From assembly GCA_031216915.1 (NCBI GenBank), contig CM062294.1, forward strand, positions 161,961,455 through 162,025,454: 64,000 bases of DNA, given 5' to 3'. Shown here piece after piece: positions 63,443 through 64,000 of this stretch. Below the pieces are notes generated by a model, which saw nothing but the letters and a program-made list of their open reading frames with translations, ran no database searches and was not told the DNA's origin. The first letter of the stretch is position 1, and every line of letters starts with the position of its first letter. A program made the translations under genes and the position numbers. This DNA is from Pictodentalium vernedei. Its lineage: Eukaryota; Mollusca; Scaphopoda; Dentaliida; Dentaliidae.

Positions 63443-64000
63443 TCCCCATTCGTGCATACCGCTTGGTTGATGATCCTAAAATCGAAGCAATACAGCATCC
63501 AACAAAACTTCACACAACTGATGATATATTTACTACATACCTGCCGTCAGATAGTAAATTAGCTTCCCGATTTCGAGATCTGTCAAATCCCTTCTGGACA
63601 AAAAGCAGGCGCCATTTTTTTCTTTTCTTGTAGGTGTTGCTGCAGCGTATTACTTAACTCAATTCCGGACAGGGTGGTCTCTTCTTCGTTGTCTCGTTGT
63701 ATATCGAGCATATTTATTGTTGGTTCGACACCATTCGATAAAAATAAATTGAACCGACTGATGCATTTGTACAACGACGACGATGTAGACAATCTTAATT
63801 GATTTTATAGCTCGTTGTGGAAGAATAGGACAACATTCTCATCCAGTTTCGTTTTCGATTTAGTACCATCATACTTCGTGTGTTTTGTCAGTATCGGGCT
63901 TCAGGTTTTGCCAGTGTCACACTACTTCTAATACTGCGGCAGAGAATCTGATAACTGAAATCGTGTCCATAAAAATGATATGTATGCAATAAAGATAATT
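63443..64000. other. No gene supported at the right edge
   Basis: A minus-strand frame of 69 codons (63583-63792) begins MSTSSSLYKCISRFNLFLSN. A possible donor, CAG then GTATGT, lies leftward near 63540. Without a domain or a second exon I do not call it a gene. Confidence 0.3.

Noticed and set aside
63583-63792. Host first exon on the minus strand at the right edge
   Set aside because: A donor-like CAG/GTATGT lies downstream, but the frame stops before it and no domain or second exon supports a gene.

Overview
This window is animal nuclear DNA, probably from a marine invertebrate. It has spliced-gene signals, a threonine-rich mucin exon, tRNA- and 5S-derived SINEs, LINE pieces, many MITEs and fold-back repeats, and two large Polinton-type virus fossils. 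I cannot name the species. The repeat content and AT-rich non-coding background would fit a mollusc, brachiopod, hemichordate or cnidarian.

Layout. 1-22.6 kb is gene-poor repeat territory. It holds a Jockey/CR1-like LINE piece (0.5-1.4 kb), a hAT MITE with an exact 8-bp target duplication (2.2 kb), an element with 209-bp terminal inverted repeats built of short repeats (4.2-6.2 kb), a MITE split by an insert carrying a 176-bp tandem repeat (7.1-8.6 kb), several fold-back palindromes (9.4, 12.1, 12.3, 21.3-22.4 kb), a 1.1-kb non-autonomous element with 6-bp target duplications and AGTAG termini (14.6-15.8 kb), one mucin exon (17.3-18.4 kb) and a tRNA-type SINE next to a 5S-type SINE (20.2-20.8 kb).

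Two related Polinton/Maverick (adintovirus-like) elements then follow in the same orientation. Element 1 is 22673-40176, flanked by AAGCTT. Element 2 is 43554-61842, flanked by CGTGTG. Both begin AGTAGGT, have long terminal inverted repeats and share one gene order. Rightward: a small Cys/His protein, a two-helix membrane protein, a zinc-ribbon plus phospholipase A2 protein, an integrase and a major capsid candidate. Leftward: a fibre-like attachment protein, an adenain-type protease, protein-primed DNA polymerase B, a Lys-rich protein and a SAP-like peptide. Rightward again: a small unknown protein, single in element 1 and duplicated in element 2. Leftward again: a membrane-active virion protein, a penton/minor capsid candidate, a packaging ATPase, a pVI-like Ala/Lys protein and an acidic conserved protein. 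Together these would serve replication, integration, capsid assembly, maturation, attachment and membrane breach. Both elements are broken (each roughly a dozen to twenty interruptions by eye) and are treated as fossils.

The most distinctive features of the pair are as follows. Long AATGAGATC hairpins sit exactly at each convergent gene junction, like bidirectional terminators. A TATATATAGGAGAG-type promoter motif recurs before gene blocks. Element 2 has an extra gene region, Rpb7-like in my reading, lodged at one of the hairpin sites. Finally, the coding cores are nearly identical while the ends of the two elements are strongly diverged.

Element 2 is inserted inside a Crypton-type tyrosine recombinase relic, whose two halves flank it (42.3-43.5 kb and 61.85-61.9 kb). 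A second Crypton piece, a MITE and another dispersed repeat copy fill 62-64 kb.
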